Assembly (NCBI RefSeq): GCF_031880315.1
Contig: NZ_CP134771.1
Coordinates: 2,170,001-2,234,000 of the forward strand
Length of the DNA: 64,000 nt
DNA from: Pseudomonas baltica
Lineage (GTDB): Bacteria > Pseudomonadota > Gammaproteobacteria > Pseudomonadales > Pseudomonadaceae
Direction of reading: 5' to 3'
Part shown: positions 1-9,030 of the stretch, one piece after another
How positions within the stretch are numbered: position 1 is the first letter of the stretch
How the letters are laid out: every line of letters begins with the position of its first letter
Made by a program: the position numbers and the translations under genes
Notes under the pieces: model-generated
What the model was told of the DNA's origin: nothing
What the model saw: the letters and a program-made list of their open reading frames with translations, nothing else
The model's database searches: none

Positions 1-327
1 CCAAACAGTTAGTGTTCGCTTATCGCCCAGATTCCCGTGCGGCGAATTGACCCACTCCGGGTCGAGATTGCACCATCCGCTTACCGAAACATCCTCCTGT
101 ACCTTCGCGGAGCAGAGGCTAAAGAAAGCGTCAGACCACACGATAACCAACAATAAATAACAAAAGGTTGAGCCCCATGTCCATGCGCACTCCCCTACCC
201 GATTGATCTCTTCAAGATGCGCCAGCGTTTTGCGCTGACGGCATCCGAACGACTGAACATCACGATTGCGACATCGACGTTGCGGCTTGCACCTGCATTC
301 AGATCACCAAAAGAGCACACAATAAAA
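1..327. other. Porin leader / promoter region
   Basis: Non-coding stretch before the porin gene. It holds a weak PcaR-like box at 14-28 (GTTCGCTTATCGCCC, 12 of 15 bases like GTTCGATAATCGCAC) and a related CCGCTTACCGAAAC at 77-90. No convincing sigma-70 promoter or small gene was recognised; the open frames here look incidental. Confidence 0.4.
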
Positions 328-1644
328 ATGAGCAAACACACAGGCAAACACCGCGTTACCCTCAGCCTCCTGACGCTGGCGACCCTGGGCGCCGGCGCCC
401 CGAGCTTCGCTGACGACGCCCATGGCTTCGTTGAAGACGCCAAGGTCAACCTCAACCTGCGCAACTTCTACTTCAACCGCAACTTCGTCGACAACGGCAA
501 ATCGCTCGTCGTGCCGGGCGCGACCAAACGCGGCGCGGCAGATGAATGGACCCAAAGTTTTATCCTCGACGCCAAGTCCGGCTTCACTAACGGCTTCGTT
601 GGCTTCGGTGTCGACGTATTGGGGTTGATGTCATACAAACTTGATGGCGGTAGAGGCACCTATGGCTCGCAACTGCTGCCGGTGCATGACAACAACACCC
701 CGGCCGACTCATTCGGCCGCCTGGCGATCGCTGGCAAGGCGAAGATCTCCAAGACCGAACTAAAAATCGGCGAATGGATGCCAGTGCTGCCGATCGTCCG
801 TGCCGACGATGGCCGCTCGCTGCCACAAACTTTGAAAGGTGGCCAGATCACCTCCAAGGAGATCAAGGACGTGACCCTGTACGCCGGCCAGTTCAGCGGC
901 AACAGCCAGCGTAACGACGCCAGCATGGAGCGCCTGTCGCTCAACACCGCCGGCACCACGATCCACGGCAAACCGAGCATCAGCAGCGACCACTACAACT
1001 TTGCCGGCGCCGAGTACACCTTCAACGACAAACGTACTCTGGTGGGCGCCTGGTACGGTCAGCTGGAAGACATCTACCACCAGAAATACTTCCAGATCCT
1101 GCACTCGCAACCGATCACCGACAACATTACCGCAGGCGCCAACCTCGGTTACTTCATCGGTGATACCGATGGCTCGGCACTGGCAGGCGATCAGGACAAC
1201 CGCACCATGTCCGGGCTGTTCTCGCTCAAGGTCGGCTTCAACACCTTCTACGTCGGCTTGCAGAAAGTCATGGGCGAAGCCGCCTGGCAGCGCATTGCGG
1301 GCACCAGCGGCGGCACCCTGGCGAACGACAGCTACGGCTGGAGTTACGAGCTCAAGGACGAGAAGTCCTGGCAGGTCCGCCATGATTACAACTTCGCCGG
1401 CCTCGGCGTACCGGGCCTGACCTTGATGAACCGCTTTATCGAAGGCTCCAACGTGCATTCCAACGGCGTCACCGATGGTGAAGATCGCGGTCGCGAAACC
1501 GAGGTCGCCTACGTGCTGCAAAGCGGTACCTTCAAGAACCTGTCCCTGCGCTGGAGGAACTCCACCTTGCGCCGCAACTATGGCAACACCAACAGCTTCG
1601 ACGAGAATCGGGTGATCATCCAGTACCCGATTTCGTTCCTGTAA
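328..1644 (+). CDS. OprD-family outer membrane porin next to the pca cluster (PcaP/OpdP type)
   Basis: Substrate-specific outer membrane channel, probably for protocatechuate, 4-hydroxybenzoate or a related aromatic acid. The ATG at 328 gives 438 residues with a signal peptide (Lys/Arg start, hydrophobic stretch LLTLATLGAGA, cleavage near SFA-DD). The mature part starts with the usual OprD-type pattern (FVEDAKVNLNLRNFYFNRNF) and ends in a hydrophobic strand finishing with Phe-Leu. The frame stays open upstream to 217, but only the 328 start leaves the signal peptide at the N-terminus; the ribosome site is weak. It converges on pcaC across a shared terminator. In P. putida a porin gene (pcaP) accompanies pcaFTBDC, which supports the role; the substrate is inferred from context only. 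Confidence 0.82.
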   Translation: MSKHTGKHRVTLSLLTLATLGAGAPSFADDAHGFVEDAKVNLNLRNFYFNRNFVDNGKSLVVPGATKRGAADEWTQSFILDAKSGFTNGFVGFGVDVLGLMSYKLDGGRGTYGSQLLPVHDNNTPADSFGRLAIAGKAKISKTELKIGEWMPVLPIVRADDGRSLPQTLKGGQITSKEIKDVTLYAGQFSGNSQRNDASMERLSLNTAGTTIHGKPSISSDHYNFAGAEYTFNDKRTLVGAWYGQLEDIYHQKYFQILHSQPITDNITAGANLGYFIGDTDGSALAGDQDNRTMSGLFSLKVGFNTFYVGLQKVMGEAAWQRIAGTSGGTLANDSYGWSYELKDEKSWQVRHDYNFAGLGVPGLTLMNRFIEGSNVHSNGVTDGEDRGRETEVAYVLQSGTFKNLSLRWRNSTLRRNYGNTNSFDENRVIIQYPISFL

Positions 1645-1660
1645 GCGCCCAGGCGGCATA

Positions 1661-1695
1661 AACAAGAACCCCCGCATTCAGCGGGGGTTCTTGTT
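1661..1695. terminator. Bidirectional terminator between porin and pcaC
   Basis: Perfect 15-bp inverted repeat (1661-1675 and 1681-1695) around the 5-base loop ATTCA. The stem core is CCCCCGC/GCGGGGG, with A-rich and T-rich ends (AACAAGAA / TTCTTGTT). It sits between two convergent stop codons, so it can end transcription from both sides. Confidence 0.85.
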
Positions 1696-1709
1696 GGAGC
1701 AGACAAAAG

Positions 1710-2105
1710 TCAGCCCTCACGGGACTCGACGCCCAGCTCGTCCCACACCGATTCGGCCAGGTGGAACGTCGCGTTGGCGGCCGGGATACCGCAGTAGATC
1801 GCGCTCTGCATCAGCACCTCCTTGATCTCGGCACGGGTCACCCCGTTGTTGGCAGCAGCCCGCAGATGCAGCTTGAGTTCGTCATTGCGGTTCATGCCGA
1901 TCAACATGGCGATAGTGATCAGGCTGCGGGTGTGACGCGGCAGGCCCGGGCGCGTCCAGATATCACCCCAGGCGTGGCGGGTGATCATTTCCTGAAATTC
2001 CGAGTTGAACTCGGTGAGGTTCTTCAGACTACGATCGACATGGGCTTCGCCCAGGACGGCGCGACGCACTTGCATGCCGGCTTCGTAACGTTCTTTCTCG
2101 TCCAC
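1710..2105 (-). CDS. pcaC: 4-carboxymuconolactone decarboxylase
   Basis: Decarboxylates 4-carboxymuconolactone to 3-oxoadipate enol-lactone in the protocatechuate branch. The 131-residue product is a full-length CMD-family protein; the conserved core HTRSLITIAMLIGMNRNDEL and the C-terminal helix with AIYCGIPAANATFH are present. The start is GTG at 2105, preceded by GGAGG at 6 bases. It lies 22 bp after pcaD and is the last gene of the pcaF-T-B-D-C run, ending at the shared terminator with the porin. Confidence 0.93.
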   Translation of the reverse strand: MDEKERYEAGMQVRRAVLGEAHVDRSLKNLTEFNSEFQEMITRHAWGDIWTRPGLPRHTRSLITIAMLIGMNRNDELKLHLRAAANNGVTRAEIKEVLMQSAIYCGIPAANATFHLAESVWDELGVESREG

Positions 2106-2127
2106 AACGGACCTCCCAGATGGTCTT

Positions 2128-2925
2128 TTAAAGGTTCTTGCTCAGCAAGAATTCGATCACACGCTGGCTGAACGCGTCGCCCGCCTGCACGTTGGACAGA
2201 TGCGCCGCGTGGAACTCGGCGTATTCGGCGCCCTTGACGTGCTCTTTGATGAACAGGCTGCCGGCGGGTGGCGTCACCGCGTCTTCGGTGCCAGCGATCA
2301 CCAGCAGCGGCACCTTGATGGCACCCAGTTGCTCGCGGAAATCAGCATCGCGCACCGCACCGCAGTTGGCCGCATAGCCCTCAGGGTTGGTCGAGGCCAG
2401 CATATCGGTGATGCGCTTGGCCTGATCCGGATGCGCCTCGGCGTAGTCCGGGGTGAACCAGCGGGCAATGGAAGCATCGCGCAGGCCGACCATGGCGGCC
2501 TCGCGATCGCGCAGGACCATTTCGATACGCGGATTCCAGATGTCCGGGGTACCGATCTTGGCGGCCGTGTTGCAGACCACCAGACGGCGCAGGCGCGAGC
2601 CGGCATTGATGCCCAGCCACTGCCCGATCAGCCCGCCCATGGACAGACCGCAGAAATGCGCGCGGTCGATGTTCAGCGCGTCGAGCAGCGCCAGTACATC
2701 CTTGCCCAGTTGCTCGATGCTGTAGGGCCCCGGCGTGACCAATGATTGGCCATGGCCGCGGGTGTCGTAGCGCAACACGCGAAAGTGCTCGGTAAAAGCC
2801 GGGACCTGGGAGTCCCACATGTGCAGGTTGGTACCCAACGAATTGGACAACACCAGCACTGGCGCATCGCTCGGGCCATCGAGTTGGTAGTTCAGTTCGC
2901 CATCGGCGAGTTGTACGCTTCCCAC
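2128..2925 (-). CDS. pcaD: 3-oxoadipate enol-lactonase
   Basis: Alpha/beta-hydrolase that opens 3-oxoadipate enol-lactone to 3-oxoadipate. The 265-residue protein shows the nucleophile elbow GLSMGG (Ser95), an acid in GTEDAVTPP (near Asp215) and the late His in HAAHLSN (near His242), completing the triad. The start is GTG at 2925 with AAGGAG 8 bases upstream. It is 23 bp downstream of pcaB and 22 bp upstream of pcaC, so it is almost certainly cotranscribed with both. Confidence 0.93.
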   Translation of the reverse strand: MGSVQLADGELNYQLDGPSDAPVLVLSNSLGTNLHMWDSQVPAFTEHFRVLRYDTRGHGQSLVTPGPYSIEQLGKDVLALLDALNIDRAHFCGLSMGGLIGQWLGINAGSRLRRLVVCNTAAKIGTPDIWNPRIEMVLRDREAAMVGLRDASIARWFTPDYAEAHPDQAKRITDMLASTNPEGYAANCGAVRDADFREQLGAIKVPLLVIAGTEDAVTPPAGSLFIKEHVKGAEYAEFHAAHLSNVQAGDAFSQRVIEFLLSKNL

Positions 2926-2948
2926 GGGCAGTCTCCTTCAGGCATTGA

Positions 2949-4325
2949 TCAGGCGTGGCTTGAGTGTTCGAAACGAGTGTGCTCGGCCACCGCGCGCTCG
3001 ACCCAGACTTGCGCCTGACCGAGGTAGTGGGCCGGATCCAGCAGGCGGTCCAGTTCGCTGGCCGACAATTCGGCCGTGACCTGGGCATCGTCGCCCAGCA
3101 CCGCACGCAGGTGCCGACCTTCGGCCACCGCGCGCTTGCAGCACTGCTCCAGCAAGTGGTGGGCGGTGTCACGCCCCAGGCGCTGGGCGAGGACGATACT
3201 GACCGCTTCGGCCAGTACCAGGCCCTGAGTCAGGTCGAGGTTTTTGGCCATGCGCGCGGCATCCACTTCCAGCCCCTTGGCAAACAGCAGGGCCTGCTGC
3301 AGCGCGCCAGAGACCAGGCAGCAGATCTCCGGCAGGGTGTCCCATTCGGCGTGCCACAGGCCGAGGCTGCGCTCGTGCTCCTGGGGCATGGCGGCGAACA
3401 TGGTAGAGACCAGCCCCGGCACTCGGCTGGCGGCACCGATCAGCACCGCGGCACCGACCGGATTGCGTTTGTGCGGCATGGTCGACGAACCGCCCTTGCC
3501 AGGTGCCGACGGCTCGAACACCTCGGCGGCCTCAGTCTGCATCAGCAGGCTGACGTCGCGGCCCAGCTTGCCGAGGCTGCCGGCGATCAGCCCGAGCAGC
3601 GCTGCGAACTCCACCAGCCGATCGCGCTGGGTGTGCCAGGGTTGCTCGGGCAAGGTCAGATCCAGCGTGCGGGCCAGCGCTTCGGCGATCGGCAGGGCCT
3701 TGTCGCCCAGCGCCGCGAGGCTACCTGAGGCGCCACCGAACTGCAGCACCAGCAGGCGCGGCTTGATTTCAGCCAGGCGCTCGCGGTGACGAGTGACGGC
3801 GCCCAGCCAGCCGGCGATTTTCATCCCCAAGGTCACTGGCGTGGCGTGCTGCAGCCAGGTGCGCCCGGCCATCGGCGTGGCCGCATAGCGTTGCGCCTGC
3901 GCGGCCAGCACGGTGGCCAGCTCGCCGAGGTCGGCTTCCAGCAGCCCCAGCGCGGCGCGCAGTTGCAGCACCAGGCCGCTGTCCATCACGTCCTGACTGG
4001 TAGCGCCCAGGTGCACGAAACGCTCGGCGCCGGCGTCCTTGTCGGCAATTCGCTTGCCGAGCATCTTCACCAGTGGAATAGCCGAGTTGCCAGCACTGAC
4101 GATCGCCTCGCCCAGCGCCTCGAAATCGTAGAGGCTGGCGTCACACGCCGCCTCGATAGGTGCCACGGCCTCGCTGGGGATTACCCCCACCTCGGCTTCG
4201 GCACGCGCCAGACCGGCCTCGAAATCCAGCATGCCCTGGACCCGCCCGCGGTCGGAAAATACCTCGCGCATGTCGCGGCGGGTGAAGTAGGCATCGAACA
4301 ACTGATTGCTCGGTCTGTCGCTCAT
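2949..4325 (-). CDS. pcaB: 3-carboxy-cis,cis-muconate cycloisomerase
   Basis: Converts 3-carboxy-cis,cis-muconate to 4-carboxymuconolactone. The 458-residue protein belongs to the fumarase/aspartase superfamily and carries its signature GSSTMPHKRNP at residues 279-289, with the HLGATSQDVMDS block near 105-116. The ATG at 4325 has AGAGAGG 7 bases upstream. It sits 46 bp after pcaT and 23 bp before pcaD. Confidence 0.94.
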   Translation of the reverse strand: MSDRPSNQLFDAYFTRRDMREVFSDRGRVQGMLDFEAGLARAEAEVGVIPSEAVAPIEAACDASLYDFEALGEAIVSAGNSAIPLVKMLGKRIADKDAGAERFVHLGATSQDVMDSGLVLQLRAALGLLEADLGELATVLAAQAQRYAATPMAGRTWLQHATPVTLGMKIAGWLGAVTRHRERLAEIKPRLLVLQFGGASGSLAALGDKALPIAEALARTLDLTLPEQPWHTQRDRLVEFAALLGLIAGSLGKLGRDVSLLMQTEAAEVFEPSAPGKGGSSTMPHKRNPVGAAVLIGAASRVPGLVSTMFAAMPQEHERSLGLWHAEWDTLPEICCLVSGALQQALLFAKGLEVDAARMAKNLDLTQGLVLAEAVSIVLAQRLGRDTAHHLLEQCCKRAVAEGRHLRAVLGDDAQVTAELSASELDRLLDPAHYLGQAQVWVERAVAEHTRFEHSSHA

Positions 4326-4371
4326 AACTCAACCTCTCTAGGCGCGCCCGACTATCGGGTGCGCGGATGGA

Positions 4372-5661
4372 TCAATGATCCTGGTGCAGGTACTTGGGCT
4401 CTTTGGGCAAGCGCAGGCTGAACAGGAAAGCAATCACCATCATTACCGTCACGTACCAGTAGAAAGTGTTTTCGCTGCCTCCGGCCTTGAGCTGCAGGGC
4501 GACGTATTCTGCCGAGCCACCGAAGATCGCGTTGGCCACCGCGTAGGCCAGGCCAACTCCGAGCGCACGTACTTGCGGCGGGAACATCTCGGCTTTGACC
4601 AGGCCGCTGATCGAGGTATAGAGGCTGACGATGGCCAGTGCCAGGGTGATCAGCACGAATGCCAGGAACGGACTGGTCACGGTTTTCAGCGCAATCAGGA
4701 TCGGGAATACGCAAAGCGCGCCGAGAGCACCGAACCACAGCATGGATTTACGCCGCCCGATCCTGTCGGCCAACATGCCGAACAACGGCTGCATGCACAT
4801 ATAGCAGAACAGTGCGCCGGTCATGATGTAGCTGGCGGTCTTGGCGTGCATGCCCGCCGTGTTGACCAGGTACTTCTGCATGTACGTGGTGAAGGTGTAG
4901 AAAATCAGCGAGCCACCGGCGGTGTAGCCGAGAACGGTGATGAAGGCCGCGGTGTGATTCTTGAACAAACTGGCAATGCTGCCGGCGTCCTTGTCGGCGC
5001 GTGTTTCGGCGGTGCTGGTTTCTTCAAGCGTGCGACGCAGCAGCAGCGAGATCACTGCGGCAACGGCACCGACCACGAACGGAATGCGCCAGCCCCAGGC
5101 CTTCAGCTCGGGCTCGTCGAGAAACTGCTGGAGGATCACCACGGTCAGCACCGCCAGCAACTGACCGCCGATCAGGGTCACGTATTGGAACGAGGCGAAG
5201 AAGCCGCGCTGGCCGCGCAATGCCACTTCACTCATGTAGGTGGCGGTGGTGCCGTACTCACCGCCCACCGACAGCCCCTGGAACAGGCGCGCCAGCAGCA
5301 GGATGATCGGCGCCCATACGCCGATGGTGGCGTAGGTCGGCAGAAAGGCGATGACCAGCGAGCCGAAGCACATCATCAGCACCGAAATCATCATCGAGTT
5401 CTTGCGCCCGTGCTTGTCGGCCACGCGGCCAAACAGCCAGCCGCCAATGGGCCGCATCAAAAAGCCCGCGGCGAACACACCTGCGGTGTTGACCAGCTGA
5501 ACCGTCGGGTTGTCGGAGGGGAAAAACGCAGGGGCGAAATAAATGGCGCAGAAGGCGTAGACGTAGAAGTCGAACCACTCCACCAGGTTGCCCGAAGAGG
5601 CACCGACGATAGCGAAGATGCGCTTCTTGCGCTCCTCTCCCGTGTAATGAGTTGTTGTCAT
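4372..5661 (-). CDS. pcaT: MFS dicarboxylate transporter, PcaT type (3-oxoadipate uptake)
   Basis: Twelve-helix proton symporter of the metabolite:H+ symporter group; in P. putida PcaT carries 3-oxoadipate. The first loop after helix 2 has the MFS motif [10 protein letters not shown], and its repeat copy appears as [11 protein letters not shown]. The body begins [11 protein letters not shown], hence the start at 5661 (429 residues). An ATG at 5700 (13 residues longer), with GAGGA about 11 bases upstream, is a real alternative. It is the gene between pcaF and pcaB, separated from pcaF by about 300 bp holding a REP pair, so it may have its own promoter or receive read-through. Confidence 0.87.
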   Translation of the reverse strand: MTTTHYTGEERKKRIFAIVGASSGNLVEWFDFYVYAFCAIYFAPAFFPSDNPTVQLVNTAGVFAAGFLMRPIGGWLFGRVADKHGRKNSMMISVLMMCFGSLVIAFLPTYATIGVWAPIILLLARLFQGLSVGGEYGTTATYMSEVALRGQRGFFASFQYVTLIGGQLLAVLTVVILQQFLDEPELKAWGWRIPFVVGAVAAVISLLLRRTLEETSTAETRADKDAGSIASLFKNHTAAFITVLGYTAGGSLIFYTFTTYMQKYLVNTAGMHAKTASYIMTGALFCYMCMQPLFGMLADRIGRRKSMLWFGALGALCVFPILIALKTVTSPFLAFVLITLALAIVSLYTSISGLVKAEMFPPQVRALGVGLAYAVANAIFGGSAEYVALQLKAGGSENTFYWYVTVMMVIAFLFSLRLPKEPKYLHQDH

Positions 5662-5965
5662 TTTTTGCTCACTCGTTGAGGGTACTAACGGTTTAGACAT
5701 ATACCGTAACATCCTCATGGCACAAGGCAATTACCCAAACCCGTTTCTGCCTTGCGTGGAGGCACAAAAGGGTTCGGGCGATCGACTAGTTCACCCCGGT
5801 CGAGCTGGGGTGAACACGCCAGCGCCTGAAGGCACCGGCGTTGTTGCTGCTTGTTATCGGGGATTTCGAGGGCCTGTTCGCGAGCAAGCTTTGCTCTCAG
5901 AGCGTTGGCCTGTCACCTGTAAGAGCAGGCCGGCCCGCGAAGAGGTCGGCACAGCCCACAATGAC
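5662..5965. other. pcaT-pcaF intergenic region
   Basis: About 300 bp without a convincing gene. It holds the upstream part of pcaT and a degenerate inverted REP pair (5871-5947). No PcaR-like box was seen here, which suggests that pcaT-B-D-C depends largely on transcription from the pcaF side. Confidence 0.5.
5871..5947. repeat. Inverted pair of REP-like elements
   Basis: The left unit at 5871-5896 contains TTCGCGAGCAAGCTTTGCTC. The right unit at 5923-5947, read on the minus strand, contains CCTCTTCGCGGGCCGGCCTGC. Both match the Pseudomonas REP core (TTCGCGRGC...GCTC) in opposite orientation, about 26 bases apart. Confidence 0.6.
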
Positions 5966-7168
5966 TCAAACCCGTTCGATCGCCAGCGCCAAACCCTGAC
6001 CAACGCCGACACACATGGTCGCCAATCCCTTCTTACCGCCGGTTTTTTCCAGGTGATGCAGTGCGGTGAGGATCAACCGAGCGCCGCTCATGCCCAACGG
6101 GTGGCCCAAGGCAATGGCGCCGCCGTTCGGATTGACCTGCGGCGCATCGTCGGCCAAACCCAGGCCGCGCAGTACCGCCAGGCCCTGGCTGGCGAAGGCT
6201 TCATTGAGCTCGATGACGTCGAAATCGCTGACTGCCAGGCCCAGGCGCTCAGTGAGCTTGAGCACTGCTGGCACCGGGCCAATACCCATGACCCGAGGGG
6301 CGACCGCAGCGCTGGCCATGCCGAGCACCCGAGCACGTGCGGTCAGCCCATGTTTTTTCACCGCTTCGGCCGAGGCCAGGATCATCGCCGCAGCGCCGTC
6401 ATTCACGCCCGACGCGTTGCCGGCGGTAACGGTCTTGTCAGCGCCATTGACCGGCTTGAGCTTGGCCAGGGTCTCGAGGCTGGTATCAGCGCGGGGATGC
6501 TCATCGGTGTCGACGATGGTTTCGCCCTTCTTATGGGCGATACGCACCGGCACGATCTCTTCGGCAAAGAAACCCGCAGCCTGCGCGGCGGCCGTGCGTT
6601 GCTGGCTACGCAGGGCGAAAGCGTCCTGATCGGCGCGCGACACCTGATAATCGTCGGCAACGTTGTCGGCGGTCTGCGGCATCGCGTCGACACCATATTG
6701 GGCCTTCATCAGCGGATTGACGAAGCGCCAGCCGATGGTGGTGTCTTCGAGCTTCATGTTGCGCGAGAACGCCGCATCGGCCTTGCCCATCACGAACGGC
6801 GCACGGGACATCGACTCGACGCCGCCAGCGATCGCCAGCTCCATCTCGCCACTGGCGATGGCGCGGAAGGCGGTGCCCACGGCGTCCATGCCCGAAGCGC
6901 ACAGGCGATTGAGGGTCACACCCGGGATGCTCTCCGGCAGGCCGGCAAGCAAGGCGGCCATGCGCGCGACGTTGCGATTGTCTTCACCGGCCTGGTTGGC
7001 GCAGCCGAGGAACACTTCATCCACCTGATCCCATTGCACCGAGGGGTTGCGCTCGATCAGCGCCTTGATCGGTGCCGCCGCCAGGTCATCGGCGCGCACG
7101 CCGGACAGACCACCGCCGAAGCGACCGATAGGGGTACGAATGGCATCACAGATAAAAACATCACGCAT
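5966..7168 (-). CDS. pcaF: Beta-ketoadipyl-CoA thiolase
   Basis: Cleaves 3-oxoadipyl-CoA with CoA to succinyl-CoA and acetyl-CoA, the last step of the beta-ketoadipate pathway. It is a 400-residue thiolase with the acylated Cys90 (NRLCASGMDA), His356 (GHPLG) and Cys386 (CVGVGQG). Two ATGs stand in tandem (7171 and 7168); the second has the better spacing from GGAG (7 bases) and gives the usual 400 residues. Upstream, at 7291-7323, lie PcaR-type boxes. No pcaIJ (CoA transferase) is in the window. Confidence 0.95.
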   Translation of the reverse strand: MRDVFICDAIRTPIGRFGGGLSGVRADDLAAAPIKALIERNPSVQWDQVDEVFLGCANQAGEDNRNVARMAALLAGLPESIPGVTLNRLCASGMDAVGTAFRAIASGEMELAIAGGVESMSRAPFVMGKADAAFSRNMKLEDTTIGWRFVNPLMKAQYGVDAMPQTADNVADDYQVSRADQDAFALRSQQRTAAAQAAGFFAEEIVPVRIAHKKGETIVDTDEHPRADTSLETLAKLKPVNGADKTVTAGNASGVNDGAAAMILASAEAVKKHGLTARARVLGMASAAVAPRVMGIGPVPAVLKLTERLGLAVSDFDVIELNEAFASQGLAVLRGLGLADDAPQVNPNGGAIALGHPLGMSGARLILTALHHLEKTGGKKGLATMCVGVGQGLALAIERV

Positions 7169-7290
7169 CATGCTTCTCCTGATACTGGGCCTTTACAGGC
7201 CCGAGGCAGATTAGACCGTGCAGAATAAAAAAGGCGCGAGGCATGCGCCGCAAAGTGCAGCAGAGTAAGCGTCTGCTGCACGGCAAACAA

Positions 7291-7323
7291 TCCGATAATC
7301 GACTATCAGTTCGATTATCGAAC
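7291..7323. promoter_or_regulatory. PcaR-type operator before pcaF
   Basis: Two copies of the box known for P. putida PcaR (GTTCGATAATCGCAC): TCCGATAATCGAC at 7291-7303 and GTTCGATTATCGAAC at 7309-7323, about 18 bp apart. They sit between the pcaK stop and the pcaF start, about 120 bp before pcaF, so pcaF probably starts its own PcaR-activated transcript. Confidence 0.7.
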
Positions 7324-7331
7324 AAAGATGC

Positions 7332-8678
7332 TCAGGTGGCATCGGCGTGGCTGACCAGCCCCTTGATCACCACGGCGGTGCAAGCCACTGCGGCAGGCAC
7401 CACCAACGCAGTGAGTACCTGCTCGAAATTCCAGCCCAGGCCCAGCAGCGTCGCGCCGATCCAGGCTCCGAGAATCGCGCCGAAACGACCGATACCGAGC
7501 ATCCACGAGACGCCCGTGGCACGCCCCTGGGTCGGATAGAAACGCGCGGCCAGCGACGGCATCGCCGACTGCGCGCCGTTGACGCACATACCGGCGACCA
7601 GCACCAGCGTGGCCAGGACCGTGATATGTCCCAGGCTCTGCCCCACGGCGTAGGCGAAGACACCGGCCAGCAAATAGAAGGTGCCGATGACCTTGTGCGG
7701 ATTGAAGCGGTCCATGGCCCAGCCCACGCCTACCGCGCTCAATACGCCACCGAACTGGAACAGGGCGCCGATGAAGGCTGCCTGTTCCATGCTCGCGCCG
7801 TTTTCGCGCATCAGCGTCGGTAGCCAACTGGTCAGCAGATAGACGATCACCAGGCCCATGAAATACGTCAGCCACAGCAGCAAGGTGCCGGCGCTGTAGG
7901 TGCCCGAGAAAATGACCGCCAGCACGTTACGCGATTTGACCGTCTGCTGCTCCGGCACACTGAAACTGCCCGCCTGTGCCACCTGGATCGGCTCGATAGG
8001 CGCCAGCACCTTGCGCACCTTGTCGGTACCGCGATTGCGCACCACCAGAAAACGCGCCGACTCTGGCAGCCAGAACAGCAGTACTACGCAGAGGATCAAC
8101 GGCAGGATGCCACCCAGCAGCAGCAAGGCGTGCCAGCCAAACGCGGGAATCAACTTGGCAGAGATAAACCCGCCACCGGCCATCCCCAGGTTGAAGCCGC
8201 AGAACATACTGGTGACCAGCAGCGACTTCTTGCGTTCAGGGGTGTATTCGGACAACAGCGTGGTGGCATTGGGCATACCCGCCCCCAGGCCGAGCCCAGT
8301 GAGGAAGCGCAGGATCAATAGTTCCTGAACGTTGCCGCTGAATGCCGAGGCCAGGCTGAACACGCCGAACACCAGCACCGCGCCAACCAGCACGCCTTTG
8401 CGCCCGAAGCGGTCGGCCAACGGCCCGGAACCCAAAGCACCGAAGACCATGCCGATCAGCGCGGCACTCATCACCGGCCCCAGGCTGGCGCGGTCGATCC
8501 CCCAGTCCTGGGACAGCGCAGGCGCAATGAAACCCATGGCCGCAGTGTCCAGGCCATCGAGAAAAACGATCAGGAAGCACAGAATGACCACTCGCCACTG
8601 ATAGCGAGAGATCGGACTGGCATTGATGAAGGACTGTACGTCGAGGCACTGTCCGACTTTGCTTTCGGGACTGTTCAT
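7332..8678 (-). CDS. pcaK: 4-hydroxybenzoate / protocatechuate MFS transporter
   Basis: Aromatic acid:H+ symporter (AAHS family) that takes up 4-hydroxybenzoate or protocatechuate; P. putida PcaK also serves in chemotaxis. It is a 448-residue, twelve-helix protein. Helix 1 carries the family DGLD motif (FLIVFLDGLDTAAMGF), whose Asp residues are needed for transport, and the loop after helix 2 has GPLADRFGRKG. The ATG at 8678 was chosen because the body begins right after it (MNSPESKVGQ). It lies between pcaR and pcaF, as in P. putida, with a PcaR-like dyad upstream. Confidence 0.92.
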   Translation of the reverse strand: MNSPESKVGQCLDVQSFINASPISRYQWRVVILCFLIVFLDGLDTAAMGFIAPALSQDWGIDRASLGPVMSAALIGMVFGALGSGPLADRFGRKGVLVGAVLVFGVFSLASAFSGNVQELLILRFLTGLGLGAGMPNATTLLSEYTPERKKSLLVTSMFCGFNLGMAGGGFISAKLIPAFGWHALLLLGGILPLILCVVLLFWLPESARFLVVRNRGTDKVRKVLAPIEPIQVAQAGSFSVPEQQTVKSRNVLAVIFSGTYSAGTLLLWLTYFMGLVIVYLLTSWLPTLMRENGASMEQAAFIGALFQFGGVLSAVGVGWAMDRFNPHKVIGTFYLLAGVFAYAVGQSLGHITVLATLVLVAGMCVNGAQSAMPSLAARFYPTQGRATGVSWMLGIGRFGAILGAWIGATLLGLGWNFEQVLTALVVPAAVACTAVVIKGLVSHADAT

Positions 8679-9030
8679 GGTTTTTATCCGTTTTATAGAG
8701 TGACGCACAGGGCGTCCGTACCGAGCGTGGCGCGGCACAGGTATTGCGATGCAAAAGCTTTGATCAGCTCCCTTGGGAACCGATATCTGGTGGACGTGGG
8801 CGATACACGTGCTGGAGATGGATCATGGTGGGGCTTGCCTCTCGCTCATTATTATTGTGGACCGCGCAGCAACGATCCGTGGCGACGACATTAATAAGCC
8901 GGGCTCGGGGCCGTCAATTCGACAAACGCGTATCCGTGCGTTTATCGGACATCAATCGCTGACCTGCCGGCCATAGCCATGCTGCCCCATCGAGTCGCGA
9001 CCTGTTTGCGGCGCGCTTACCTGAACACGC
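8679..9030. other. pcaR-pcaK intergenic region
   Basis: About 350 bp between the pcaR stop and the pcaK start, without a supported gene. It contains the inverted-repeat operator candidate at 8917-8950. Its length argues for a separate pcaK promoter rather than simple cotranscription with pcaR. Confidence 0.5.
8917..8950. promoter_or_regulatory. Inverted repeat resembling PcaR boxes, before pcaK
   Basis: ATTCGACAAACGC (8917-8929) and GCGTTTATCGGAC (8938-8950) form an inverted repeat with centres 21 bp apart, two helix turns. Each arm resembles the PcaR box (TTCGATAATCGC) with a few changes. It is a candidate operator for pcaK; binding by PcaR is inferred. Confidence 0.5.

Noticed and set aside
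8700..8976. Three overlapping short frames between pcaK and pcaR
   Set aside because: No ribosome sites, no shared composition, and they overlap the operator-like dyad.
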